Source of the DNA: Micromonospora sp. WMMD961
Lineage (GTDB): Bacteria; Actinomycetota; Actinomycetes; Mycobacteriales; Micromonosporaceae
DNA length: 64,000 bases
Reading direction: 5' to 3'
Assembly (NCBI RefSeq): GCF_029626145.1
Contig: NZ_JARUBJ010000002.1
Location: forward strand, 6,706,501 to 6,770,500
Shown here one piece after another: positions 8,206 to 16,213 of this stretch (position 1 is its first letter; every line of letters starts with the position of its first letter). Both the position numbers and the translations under genes were made by a program. The notes under the pieces are model-generated. The model was not told the DNA's origin, searched no databases, and saw nothing but the letters and a program-made list of their open reading frames with translations.

Positions 8206-8859
8206 ATGCGCATCGTGATCGCCGACGACGCCGTTCTGCTCCGGGAAGGGCTGGTTCGGCTGCTGACCGAGAGCGGGCACCAGGTGGTGGCCGCCGTCGG
8301 GGACGGTGACGCGCTGGTCGAGGCAGTGGTGGAGCACCGTCCGGACGTGTCGATCGTCGACGTCCGGATGCCGCCGTCGCACACCGACGAGGGGCTGCGG
8401 GCGGCGGTGGAGGCGCGTCGGCTGGTGCCGCGTACCCCGATCCTGGTGCTCTCCCAGTACGTCGAGGTCTCGTACGCCGATGATCTGCTCGCCACCACCG
8501 GCGGCGCCGGCGGCGGGATCGGCTACCTGCTCAAGGACCGGGTGGCCGCGATCGACGAGTTCCTGGACGCGCTGCGCCGGGTGGCGGGCGGTGGCACGGT
8601 GCTCGACCCGGAGGTGGTCGGTCAGCTCTTCGCCCGACGCCGCCGCGACGACCCGCTGAGCGAACTGACCCCACGCGAGCGGGAGGTGCTCGCGCTGATG
8701 GCGGAGGGACGTTCGAACACCGCCATCGCCCGCGCCCTCGTGGTCAGCGACGGGGCGGTGGAGAAGCACGTGCGCAACATCTTCACCAAGCTCACCCTGC
8801 CGCCGGACACCGAGCAGCACCGTCGGGTGCTGGCCGTCCTCACCTATCTGCGGAACTGA
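8206..8859 (+). CDS. response regulator, NarL/LuxR family
   Basis: This 217-residue regulator starts MRIVIADDAVLLREG, which fixes the ATG at 8206. The receiver domain phosphoacceptor is D52 (SIVDVRMPP), and the switch Lys lies in YLLKDRV. The C-terminal LuxR-type HTH is TPREREVLALMAEGRSN to VEKHVRNIF. It is the partner of the kinase upstream. Its last 20 bases overlap the end of the convergent HAD gene, so the two transcripts are antisense at their tails. Confidence 0.93.
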   Translation: MRIVIADDAVLLREGLVRLLTESGHQVVAAVGDGDALVEAVVEHRPDVSIVDVRMPPSHTDEGLRAAVEARRLVPRTPILVLSQYVEVSYADDLLATTGGAGGGIGYLLKDRVAAIDEFLDALRRVAGGGTVLDPEVVGQLFARRRRDDPLSELTPREREVLALMAEGRSNTAIARALVVSDGAVEKHVRNIFTKLTLPPDTEQHRRVLAVLTYLRN

Positions 8860-9502
8860 CCTGCCGGGCCAGGGTCACCGCGTCGGTGAGGGTGTCGGCC
8901 ACCGGGTGACCGGAGGCGCGCAGCCGGGCCGGGTCGGTGAACCCGCCGGTGTAGAGCACCGCCCGGCCGCCCACCGCGGTCGCCGCGTCCGCGTCGTCGA
9001 TGGAGTCACCGATCAGCACCACCGAGGCGCCGTCCACGCCCAGCTCGGCGAGGTGCCGTTCGAGCGACTCGGCCTTACGGTCGCCGCCGACCGTGGCCCG
9101 CAGCCCGTCGACCCGGGTGAAGTGGCCGGTCAGCCCGTACGTGTGCACGGTCGGCACCAGCTCCTCGTGGAACCACATGGAGAGCAGACTCTGACTGCCG
9201 GGCCACGCGGCCATCGCGGTGCGCGCGTCGTCGGCCAGCTCGCAGGTGGTCAACCCGGTGCGGTACGCGTCGTGGAAGATCCGGTCCAGTCGGCCGAACT
9301 CGTCGTCGTCCACGGCCTGCCCGAGCACCTCGGCGTAGTACTCGGCGATCGGCCGGCGGAACCGCACCCGGTGCTCGTCGAGGGTGACGGTCGGCCCGCC
9401 GATGCTGGCGAACACGACGTTGGTGGCGGACACCACCAGGCTGAGGTCGTTGAGCAGGGTGCCGTTCCAGTCCCAGACGAGGTGCGGGTTCGCGGGGGTC
9501 AT
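8840..9502 (-). CDS. HAD-family hydrolase
   Basis: This 220-residue haloacid-dehalogenase-type phosphatase has motif I DWNGTLLND (normally DxDGT, here Asp-x-Asn), a cap domain after residue 17, and motif IV GDSIDDADAA. The reaction is probably hydrolysis of a small phosphorylated metabolite; the substrate cannot be named. It lies 21 bases after the glutaredoxin-like gene and probably ends the ligase-glutaredoxin-HAD operon. Confidence 0.88.
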   Translation of the reverse strand: MTPANPHLVWDWNGTLLNDLSLVVSATNVVFASIGGPTVTLDEHRVRFRRPIAEYYAEVLGQAVDDDEFGRLDRIFHDAYRTGLTTCELADDARTAMAAWPGSQSLLSMWFHEELVPTVHTYGLTGHFTRVDGLRATVGGDRKAESLERHLAELGVDGASVVLIGDSIDDADAATAVGGRAVLYTGGFTDPARLRASGHPVADTLTDAVTLARQVSSADR

Positions 9503-9523
9503 TCAGAGCACTCTAGGCACCGT

Positions 9524-9778
9524 TCAGAGCTGCGGGGTGGTCAGGTCCCGCAGCAGTCGGTCCTCCTCGACCCGCCAGTAGCCGTGCTCCTTGCCGTCGA
9601 GCATCACCACCGGCAGCCGGTCCCCGTACTCCCGCTCCAGGCCCTCGTCACCGGTGACGTCCCACTCGACCCACTTGTCGCCGGTGACCGCCACCACCCG
9701 GTCGAGCGCCGCCTTGGCGTCGTCGCACAGGTGACAGCCGGGTCGGGTGATCAGGGCGAGCCGGGCGTCAGTGGCCAT
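9524..9778 (-). CDS. glutaredoxin-like thiol-disulfide protein
   Basis: This 84-residue single thioredoxin-fold domain has the active site CHLC at residues 15-18 and a cis-Pro loop (RLPVVML). By size and place beside the hem cluster it matches the mycobacterial glutaredoxin-like Rv0508. In a mycothiol organism it would use a thiol other than glutathione. ATG overlaps the end of the upstream ligase gene by 11 bases. Confidence 0.9.
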   Translation of the reverse strand: MATDARLALITRPGCHLCDDAKAALDRVVAVTGDKWVEWDVTGDEGLEREYGDRLPVVMLDGKEHGYWRVEEDRLLRDLTTPQL

Positions 9779-11411
9779 CGGGTACCTCCGTGCGGGTGTC
9801 GGCGGGTGCGGACGGGCCGGCCGGGGGCACCGACCGGAGCTGGGTCTTGCGTACCTTGCCGATCGCCGAGTGGGGCAGGGCGTCGACGATCTCGACGGCG
9901 GTCGGGCACTTGAACCGGGCCAGGTTCCGTGCGCAGTGGGCGAGCAGCTCCTCGCTGGTCACCGGTCGCCCCGGTGCCGGCACCACGTACGCCCGCACAG
10001 TCTCTCCGGTCCGTGGGTGCGGCACACCCACTACCGCCGACTCGGCCACCCCGGGGTGCCCGGTGAGCACCAGTTCGACCTCGTGCGGATAGACGTTGAA
10101 TCCGTTGACCAGGATCAGCTCGCCGAGCCGGTCGACCAGGAAGAGGTCCCCGTCCTCGTCGGCGTAGGCGATGTCCCCGGTGCCCCACCAGCCGTCGGCG
10201 TCCGGCCCGCCCCGACCGTCGGGCCAGTAGCCGTCGAAGAGGTTGGGGCCGCACACGACGATCTGCCCCGGGTCCGTGCCCGGGGTCATGTCGGAGATGT
10301 CCAGCTCGTCCGGGTCGTCGTCGGGGACGGCCAGCCCGTCGCGCCACAGGTCCACCCCGTCGGCACCGACCAGGCGCAACCGCACCCCGGGCAGGGGCCG
10401 GCCGATCGAGCCCGCCTTGGCCACACCACCCATCAGGGTGGAGGTGAGCACCGGGGCGGTCTCGGTGAGGCCGTACCCGATGTGCACCTGATGTCCGGTG
10501 ACGTGGGTGAACTGCGCCGCGACCGAGGGCTCCAGCGGTGCCGCGCCGCAGACCGCGACCCGCACCGACGCGGTCGCCGCGCGGACTGTGGCGGCACCGG
10601 CCCAGGTCAGGAACATCGACGGTACGCCGACCAGCACGCTGACCCGGTGCCGGGCGATCTCGTCCAGCCCCGCGGTCGGGCCCAGCTCGTCGAGCAGCAC
10701 TCCGGTCGCACCGTGGTGGACGACCGCGCCGAGCCCCGAGTTGAGCCCGTACGCGTGGAACAGCGGCAACGCGAGCAGCACAGTGTCCGTCGGACCGACC
10801 ACCGGCGGTTCGATCACGTCGACCTGCTCGTGGTTGGCGAGCAACGCCTGGTGCGAGAGCATCGCCCCCTTGGGTCGCCCCTCGGTGCCGGAGGTGTAGA
10901 GGAGTACCGCCAGGTCGGTGCCGCCTCGGCGGGGGCGGGCCGGTTCGGGCGCGTCGGCGGTCGGCGGTCGGCGGTGTACGGCGACGAGCGAGGGCAGCTC
11001 GTCGGCCAGGTCGGCGACCAGGCCCCGGACCCGGTCGGTGCCGACGAGGACCGACGCGCCGGAGTCGGACAACACGTGCCGCAGTTCCGGTGCGGTGAAG
11101 CCGGGGTTGACCGGCACGGCGACCAGCCCCGCGCGCAGGGCACCGAGCCAGGTGACCACGAAGTCGATGGTGTTCGGCAGCGCGATCGCGACGCGTGGCG
11201 GCGTACCGCCGGGGTCGGCGGGCGGCGCGGCGGCCGACAGACCACGCGCGGCGGCGTCCACCGCGGCGTCCAGGTCGGACCAGCTGAGCATCTGGTCGCG
11301 CCAGTGCAGCGCGGCCCGGTCACCGCGGTCCTGAGCCGCCCGGCGGACCCGGTCGGCGAGGTTCGGCTCGGGATTTACCGAGAGGTCCTGCACGGTGATC
11401 GAGTCTGGCAC
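9768..11411 (-). CDS. AMP-dependent acyl-CoA synthetase (long-chain fatty acid-CoA ligase type)
   Basis: This member of the ANL superfamily activates a carboxylate to acyl-AMP and then acyl-CoA. The P-loop reads LLYTSGTEGRPKGA, with GYGLTETAPV, the hinge region DRLGELILVNGFNVYP, and the C-terminal catalytic Lys in HSAIGKVRKTQL. The GTG at 11411 gives 547 residues, typical for FadD-type ligases; the in-frame extension upstream to 11741 looks non-coding. A GTG at 11396 is an alternative. The chain-length preference is not readable from sequence. Confidence 0.9.
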   Translation of the reverse strand: MPDSITVQDLSVNPEPNLADRVRRAAQDRGDRAALHWRDQMLSWSDLDAAVDAAARGLSAAAPPADPGGTPPRVAIALPNTIDFVVTWLGALRAGLVAVPVNPGFTAPELRHVLSDSGASVLVGTDRVRGLVADLADELPSLVAVHRRPPTADAPEPARPRRGGTDLAVLLYTSGTEGRPKGAMLSHQALLANHEQVDVIEPPVVGPTDTVLLALPLFHAYGLNSGLGAVVHHGATGVLLDELGPTAGLDEIARHRVSVLVGVPSMFLTWAGAATVRAATASVRVAVCGAAPLEPSVAAQFTHVTGHQVHIGYGLTETAPVLTSTLMGGVAKAGSIGRPLPGVRLRLVGADGVDLWRDGLAVPDDDPDELDISDMTPGTDPGQIVVCGPNLFDGYWPDGRGGPDADGWWGTGDIAYADEDGDLFLVDRLGELILVNGFNVYPHEVELVLTGHPGVAESAVVGVPHPRTGETVRAYVVPAPGRPVTSEELLAHCARNLARFKCPTAVEIVDALPHSAIGKVRKTQLRSVPPAGPSAPADTRTEVPDGH

Positions 11412-11827
11412 AGCGGGCGACGACAGGCCACGCCCGACGGGTGGGGCCGCACGCGGGCGGCGGCACCGCGAGAGTCCCGTGGACGGGACTACGCGGTGTG
11501 CCACCGGCGATCGGATCAGGTCCTGCCGATGGGACGGACGACGCCGTCCACACCCGCTTCGGTCGTGCCCGCGCGGCCACCCGGCGCGGCGCGCCGACCG
11601 AACGTCCAATACGCCCCCGAGCAGGTAATCCATCGTGGAACAGCGCGCGAACGGAAAGTCAAACGCACACGACGGACAACCGGTCCGGCATTGGTGCGAC
11701 GGAGCGGGAAATACTTCCGCCTTGTGTAACGGACTTGCCACGCGCGGGTGACGTTGGCCCTATCATCACTCGGGTCGGGTCACCCCATTTGCCGTGAGTC
11801 GACACCCCTCAGCCCGAGGAGGCCCCC
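11412..11827. other. intergenic region upstream of bldN
   Basis: There is no convincing gene in about 415 bases between the divergent ligase and bldN units. It should contain both promoters. No clear sigma-70 hexamers or palindromic operator could be assigned. An in-frame GTG at 11794 would extend bldN but is less well supported than 11980. Confidence 0.4.
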
Positions 11828-11983
11828 GTGCCTGTGAGCGCATTGGACCAGCACCTCCAGGGGAATTGCCGCCCGTCGGCAACTCCCATGACAGTCCTGC
11901 CCGACCGGTCATCCGGTCGGTCCGCCCCGACGAGACCCAGACCGGCCCGCCCGGCGACCGACGGGGCGGGGGCAGCACGGTGA
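11828..11983 (+). CDS. small upstream ORF coupled to bldN
   Basis: A GTG at 11828 sits 5 bases after a near-perfect Shine-Dalgarno, GAGGAGG. It opens a 51-codon frame (VPVSALDQHLQGNCRP...), rich in Arg, Pro and Ala, that ends in TGA at 11981-11983. That TGA overlaps the preferred bldN start (GTGA at 11980-11983). The arrangement suggests a leader peptide or small protein whose translation feeds ribosomes to bldN. No domain is recognised. It could be non-functional; the strong ribosome site is the main support. Confidence 0.5.
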   Translation: MPVSALDQHLQGNCRPSATPMTVLPDRSSGRSAPTRPRPARPATDGAGAAR

Positions 11984-12930
11984 CCACCTTCGGTTACGCG
12001 GAACGCCCGCTCGGCCTGACCGGTCAGCCGGCTCGCTCGCACGTCAACGAGCGGCCCACGGCCCGTTCCCCGCTGGACGATCCACACGGCACCGCCGTGC
12101 GGGGCGACGGCACGGCACACCGGATCCGCAGCCGGCCACACCACAACGAACCCACACCGCGGCCGGCGGTGCCCGGCGGAAATGCCAAGCCGCCCGGCGG
12201 GCGGGTCGGCGCACCCGCCCGGCCACTGCCCGCGCAGGGTCGACGGGGAAGCGACACACCGGCGGTGACCACCGACCCGGCGGCGGGTGAGACAGCGGTG
12301 ATTCCGGCGGTGCCGGCCACCGCCACCACCCCGACCGGCTTTCCGAGCCGTCCGGACCCGTCCGACCCGGCCACCGAGGTCTGGACGCTGATCGAGCGGG
12401 CACAGGCCGGTGACTCCGCGGCGTTTGGCCTGATCTACGACCGGTACGTGGACACCGTCTTCCGGTTCGTCTACTTCCGGGTCGGCAACCGCCAACTCGC
12501 CGAGGACCTCACCTCGGACACCTTCCTGCGCGCCCTCAAGCGGATCGGCAGCTTCACCTGGCAGGGTCGTGACCTCGGCGCCTGGCTGGTGACGATCGCC
12601 CGTAACCTGGTCGCGGACCACTTCAAGTCGGGCCGGTACCGGCTGGAGGTCACCACCGGCGACGTGCTCGACGCCGACCGGGAGGACCGGGGCCCGGAAG
12701 GCAGCCCGGAGGCGGCGGTGGTGGAGCACATCACCAACGTCGCGCTGCTCACCGCCGTGAAGCAGCTCAACCCGGAGCAGCAGGAGTGCATCGTGCTCCG
12801 CTTCCTCCAGGGCTTCTCGGTCGCCGAGACGGCCCGCGCCATGGGCAAGAACGAGGGTGCCATCAAGGCCCTCCAGTATCGGGCGGTTCGCGCTCTGGCC
12901 CGACTCCTCCCGGACGGCTTCCAACCGTAG
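11980..12930 (+). CDS. bldN: ECF RNA polymerase sigma factor, BldN type
   Basis: The conserved part (from about residue 134) is very close to Streptomyces BldN: sigma region 2 (AFGLIYDRYVDTVFRFVYFR, TSDTFLRALKRIGSFTWQGRD, NLVADHFKSGRYRLEVTTG) and region 4 (LNPEQQECIVLRFLQGFSVA, KNEGAIKALQYRAVR). BldN directs aerial-hypha genes in Streptomyces. A Pro/Thr-rich N-terminal extension of about 133 residues precedes region 2, reminiscent of the Streptomyces pro-sequence. The GTG at 11980 is chosen for its overlap with the upstream ORF stop; the GTG at 11794 is possible. rsbN follows. Confidence 0.9.
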   Translation: MTTFGYAERPLGLTGQPARSHVNERPTARSPLDDPHGTAVRGDGTAHRIRSRPHHNEPTPRPAVPGGNAKPPGGRVGAPARPLPAQGRRGSDTPAVTTDPAAGETAVIPAVPATATTPTGFPSRPDPSDPATEVWTLIERAQAGDSAAFGLIYDRYVDTVFRFVYFRVGNRQLAEDLTSDTFLRALKRIGSFTWQGRDLGAWLVTIARNLVADHFKSGRYRLEVTTGDVLDADREDRGPEGSPEAAVVEHITNVALLTAVKQLNPEQQECIVLRFLQGFSVAETARAMGKNEGAIKALQYRAVRALARLLPDGFQP

Positions 12931-13034
12931 GTTGTTTCCAGAAACCGACGGATGTCGATCAATGTCTGCGCAGGTCAGAGCCGATGCAGTCCGGTGACAA
13001 CCATCACTTTGTGTAATTTCCGCCCCGCCTGGCC

Positions 13035-13063
13035 CGTAACCCGTGCCCGGTCCGCCGCGTTTC
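13035..13063 (+). promoter_or_regulatory. putative BldN-type promoter upstream of rsbN
   Basis: CGTAAC (13035-13040) and CGTTTC (13058-13063) are separated by 17 bases, about 160 bases before the rsbN start. As I remember it, Streptomyces BldN promoters have CGTAAC-like -35 and CGTT-like -10 elements, and rsbN is itself a BldN target. The location fits a feedback loop. It is a sequence-similarity inference. Confidence 0.45.
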
Positions 13064-13220
13064 TCCGGGTGCGACCGGTGGACGTCCCGGCAGGCCCGGG
13101 CACCGAGGTCCCACCGGCATGCCGGCGGCACCTCACCTCCGTGGTGTCACACTGCCGCCCGGTCGCTGGCAACGACGACGGCGGCCGACCGGCCGTGACC
13201 AGCGAGAGGAGGTGCCTGCG

Positions 13221-14087
13221 GTGGACGACATCCTCTTCTCCCGTCGGCGTGCCGAGCGCTTCGCGCAGCTTCTCGACGAGGCCAACGGCGCTCGGCGACA
13301 CCACGTGCGATCCCGGGTGGACGGCCAACTCGCGCCACTCGTCGCGGTGGGCCAGCGGCTCAGCGTCGACCCCCCGGCTGTCGAGGTGGACCCGGAATTC
13401 CGGACCGGCCTACGGGCGATGCTGCTCGCGACGGCCGAACGAGAAGGACTGGGCACCGCACCGGCAGCCAGCGAACCGTCCGCCACGACAACCCGCGGAC
13501 GGCTGCTACCGGCCGTCACCGCACGACGGGCCCGAGCCCGGGGCGCGATCCTGGTCGGCATCGCCGCCGGCGCCATCGCCGTCTCCGGCATCTCCGCTGC
13601 CAGTGAGAACGCGGTGCCCGGCGACGCGCTCTATGGCATGAAGCGCTCGACCGAACGCGCCCAGCTCGCCCTGGCCAGCTCGGACATCAGCCGCGGCCAA
13701 CTCTTCCTGGACTTCGCCCGGACCAGACTCGGGGAGGCCGCCAAACTGCGCGGTGACCGGGTCGGCTACAGCGCCGTCCTCGACGACATGGACGCCGACA
13801 CCCGGCAGGGCGTCCGCCTGCTCACCTCCGCCGCCGTGCAGCGGGCCGAGCCGGGCAGCCTGGACACCCTCAACACCTTCGTCTCGAGCCAGCGTCGCGC
13901 GGTGAGCGGCCTGCTCGACGGGAGCACCCGCGCCGACCGGGAACGCACCCAGCGGTCGCTGCTTCTCCTGAACAGCATCCGGGAACGGTCGGATGCACTA
14001 CGCGCGGCAATCGCCTGCGGCCTTCCGGCCCCGACCGCCAGTGACACCCTCGGACCCGACCCGAAGGCCTGCCCCGGGTCCCGCTGA
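13221..14087 (+). CDS. rsbN: membrane anti-sigma factor, RsbN-like (DUF5667)
   Basis: This 288-residue single-pass membrane protein lies directly downstream of bldN. An N-terminal cytoplasmic segment begins VDDILFSRRRAERFAQLLDEA. The transmembrane helix spans about residues 108-130 (ILVGIAAGAIAVSGISAAS). The extracytoplasmic DUF5667-type region (NAVPGDALYGMKRSTERAQL) follows. GTG 13221 has AGAGGAGG at good spacing. By position and architecture it is the counterpart of RsbN, which sequesters BldN at the membrane. That role is inferred from the Streptomyces pair. Confidence 0.82.
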   Translation: MDDILFSRRRAERFAQLLDEANGARRHHVRSRVDGQLAPLVAVGQRLSVDPPAVEVDPEFRTGLRAMLLATAEREGLGTAPAASEPSATTTRGRLLPAVTARRARARGAILVGIAAGAIAVSGISAASENAVPGDALYGMKRSTERAQLALASSDISRGQLFLDFARTRLGEAAKLRGDRVGYSAVLDDMDADTRQGVRLLTSAAVQRAEPGSLDTLNTFVSSQRRAVSGLLDGSTRADRERTQRSLLLLNSIRERSDALRAAIACGLPAPTASDTLGPDPKACPGSR

Positions 14088-14207
14088 CCCCTATACCGCA
14101 CGTCCGACCGGCCGCGCCGCAGTTCGTTGTGTGCTCGGCCGGTCGACCGTTCGCGGCGGATACCCTCGCTGGGGAGCATCCGTCGTACCGGTGAGGAAGG
14201 GAGTCGC

Positions 14208-15077
14208 GTGGCGCGCAGCCGTAAGGTGACGGTCAGCACCGACGCCGAGGGGCACACTGCGGGCTGGGCGGAGACCGACCTGGCCCCGGCCACCGCACCG
14301 GATTCGACGGCCGCGGCGTTCTTCGACGTGGACAACACCATGATGCAGGGCGCGTCGATCTACTGGTTCGCCCGTGGGCTCGCCTCCCGCAACTACCTCA
14401 CCACCGGCGACCTGGCCCGGTTCGCCTGGCAACAGCTCCGGTTCCGGCTGCTGGCCCGGGAGCACGCCGGTGACATGTCGGTGGCCAAGGAGGCCGCGCT
14501 GGCGTTCGTGCAGGGCTGGCGGGTCGACGAGGTGGAGCGCCTCGCGGAAGAGATCTTCGACGAGATGATGGCTCCCCGGATCTGGGCCGGCACCCACCAG
14601 CTCGCACAACGTCACCTCGACGCCGGCCAGCGGGTGTGGCTGGTCAGCGCCGCCCCGGTGGAGATCGGCCGGGTGATCGCCGCCCGGCTCGGGCTCACCG
14701 GTGCGATCGGCACGGTGGCTCAGGTCGTGGACGGGGCGTACACCGGGCGGTTGGTGGGTGACCTGATGCACGGGCCGGCGAAGGCCGAGGCGGTCACCCA
14801 GCTCGCCGCGGTGGAAGGGCTCGACCTCACTCGCTGCGCCGCCTACAGCGACTCCGCCAACGACCTGCCGATGCTCTCCGCGGTGGGCAGGGCGGTGGCC
14901 GTCAACCCGGACGGCAGCCTGCTGCGGCAGGCCCGGCAGCACGGCTGGGAGGTGCGGGACTTCCGTACCGGCCGTCGGGCGGTGAAGATCGCCGTGCCGT
15001 CGACCGCGGCAGCCGGGCTGGTCGCCGGTGCGGTCACCGCCGGCCTGGCCCTGCAGCGCCGCCGCCGCGCCGGTTGA
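14208..15077 (+). CDS. HAD-superfamily subfamily IB phosphatase, SerB1-like
   Basis: This 289-residue hydrolase has motif I FFDVDNTMMQG, the helical IB cap, motif II VSAAPVE and motif III/IV YSDSANDLPML. This matches the HAD-IB group that includes mycobacterial SerB1 (Rv0505c). A C-terminal hydrophobic segment followed by RRRRAG could anchor it in the membrane. GTG 14208 follows AAGGGAG. It is annotated elsewhere as phosphoserine phosphatase, but specificity is not proven. It converges with the acyltransferase gene. Confidence 0.88.
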   Translation: MARSRKVTVSTDAEGHTAGWAETDLAPATAPDSTAAAFFDVDNTMMQGASIYWFARGLASRNYLTTGDLARFAWQQLRFRLLAREHAGDMSVAKEAALAFVQGWRVDEVERLAEEIFDEMMAPRIWAGTHQLAQRHLDAGQRVWLVSAAPVEIGRVIAARLGLTGAIGTVAQVVDGAYTGRLVGDLMHGPAKAEAVTQLAAVEGLDLTRCAAYSDSANDLPMLSAVGRAVAVNPDGSLLRQARQHGWEVRDFRTGRRAVKIAVPSTAAAGLVAGAVTAGLALQRRRRAG

Positions 15078-15106
15078 CGTCATGTGCCGCCGCCGCGCCG
15101 GCCGGC

Positions 15107-16213
15107 TCAGGGGCCGAACGGGTCGGGCCGTCGCTCCAGCAGCGTGTGCACGGTCTGCTGGATGGTCTCCCGCACCTGGTCGGCGAGGTTGAACACCACC
15201 AGCGGGTCGTCCGCCGAGTCGGTCAGGTGGGCGGTGGGGATCGGTGGGCAGAACTCGATCAGCCACTTGCTGGGCAGCGGCACCATGCCCAACGGCCCGA
15301 GCCACGGGAACGTAGGCGTGACCGGGAAGTAGGGCAGCTTGAGCAGCCGCGCCAAGGGCTTGATGTCGGCGAGCATCGGGTAGATCTCCTCGCCGCCCAC
15401 GATGGCGACCGGCACGATCGGCGTGCCGGTGCGCAGCGCCGCCGAGACGAAACCGCCCCGCCCGAACCGTTGCAGCTTGTACCGGTCGGCGTAGAGCTTG
15501 CCGATCCCCTTGAAGCCCTCGGGGAACACGCCGACCAGGTCACCCCCGCCCAACAACCGCTCCGCGTCCGGGTTACAGGCCACCGTGCCACCGGTCTTGC
15601 GGGCGATCTCGGAGACCACCGGCATTCGGAAGACCAGGTCAGCGCCGAGCAGCCGTAGGTAGCGGTGCCCGGGGTGCTTGTCGTGCAGCGCCGCCGAGAG
15701 GATCAACGCGTCCAGCGCGACCGTCCCCGAGTGGTTGCCGACCACCAGGGCGGGCCCGTCGACCGGCACATGCTCCACACCACTGACCTCGGTGCGGAAC
15801 CAGTCCCGGTAGAGCAGCCGCAGCAGCGGGTGGAAGACGGCGTCGGTCAACTCCGAGTCGAAGCCGAACTCGTCCACCTCGTAGTCACCGGAGAGCCGTC
15901 GGCGCAGAAACGCCAGCCCGTTCGCGACCTTGCGGTCCCAGTGGTCCCCCGGCCGGTCCACCACCGCCGGCTGGGTGCCACCCGACGTCCCGGCCTCCGC
16001 CGGGTCGCCCGCCTTCGCGTCCGCCGCGACGGGCTCGTCGGTGGCGGCGGTGTCGGCCTCGTCGGCCAACGCCGGGGTCGGGGTCGGAGCGACCCGCGTC
16101 ACCGGCCGGTGCCCGTTACTCCGCACCGGCTCCGCGGCCGGCGTGGACGACTGCTGCGGTACGTCGAAAGGCCCGACCCCCTGCGGGTCACGCCCCTCCG
16201 TCGGCCCGGTCAT
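15107..16213 (-). CDS. lysophospholipid acyltransferase family protein
   Basis: This 368-residue PlsC/DGAT-like acyltransferase has the catalytic His motif NHSGTVALDALIL near residue 162, VFPEGFKGIGKLY as the acceptor-binding loop, and GTPIVPVAIVGGEE. About 95 N-terminal residues are Pro/Ala-rich and probably disordered. Its ATG overlaps the stop of the upstream SDR gene by 4 bases. The pair matches Rv0502-Rv0501. The role is probably in phospholipid or triacylglycerol synthesis at the membrane; the exact acyl acceptor is unknown. Confidence 0.88.
   Translation of the reverse strand: MTGPTEGRDPQGVGPFDVPQQSSTPAAEPVRSNGHRPVTRVAPTPTPALADEADTAATDEPVAADAKAGDPAEAGTSGGTQPAVVDRPGDHWDRKVANGLAFLRRRLSGDYEVDEFGFDSELTDAVFHPLLRLLYRDWFRTEVSGVEHVPVDGPALVVGNHSGTVALDALILSAALHDKHPGHRYLRLLGADLVFRMPVVSEIARKTGGTVACNPDAERLLGGGDLVGVFPEGFKGIGKLYADRYKLQRFGRGGFVSAALRTGTPIVPVAIVGGEEIYPMLADIKPLARLLKLPYFPVTPTFPWLGPLGMVPLPSKWLIEFCPPIPTAHLTDSADDPLVVFNLADQVRETIQQTVHTLLERRPDPFGP

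Noticed and set aside
11770..11810. BldD box upstream of bldN
   Set aside because: TCACTCGGGT keeps only half of the palindromic BldD consensus; too weak to call.
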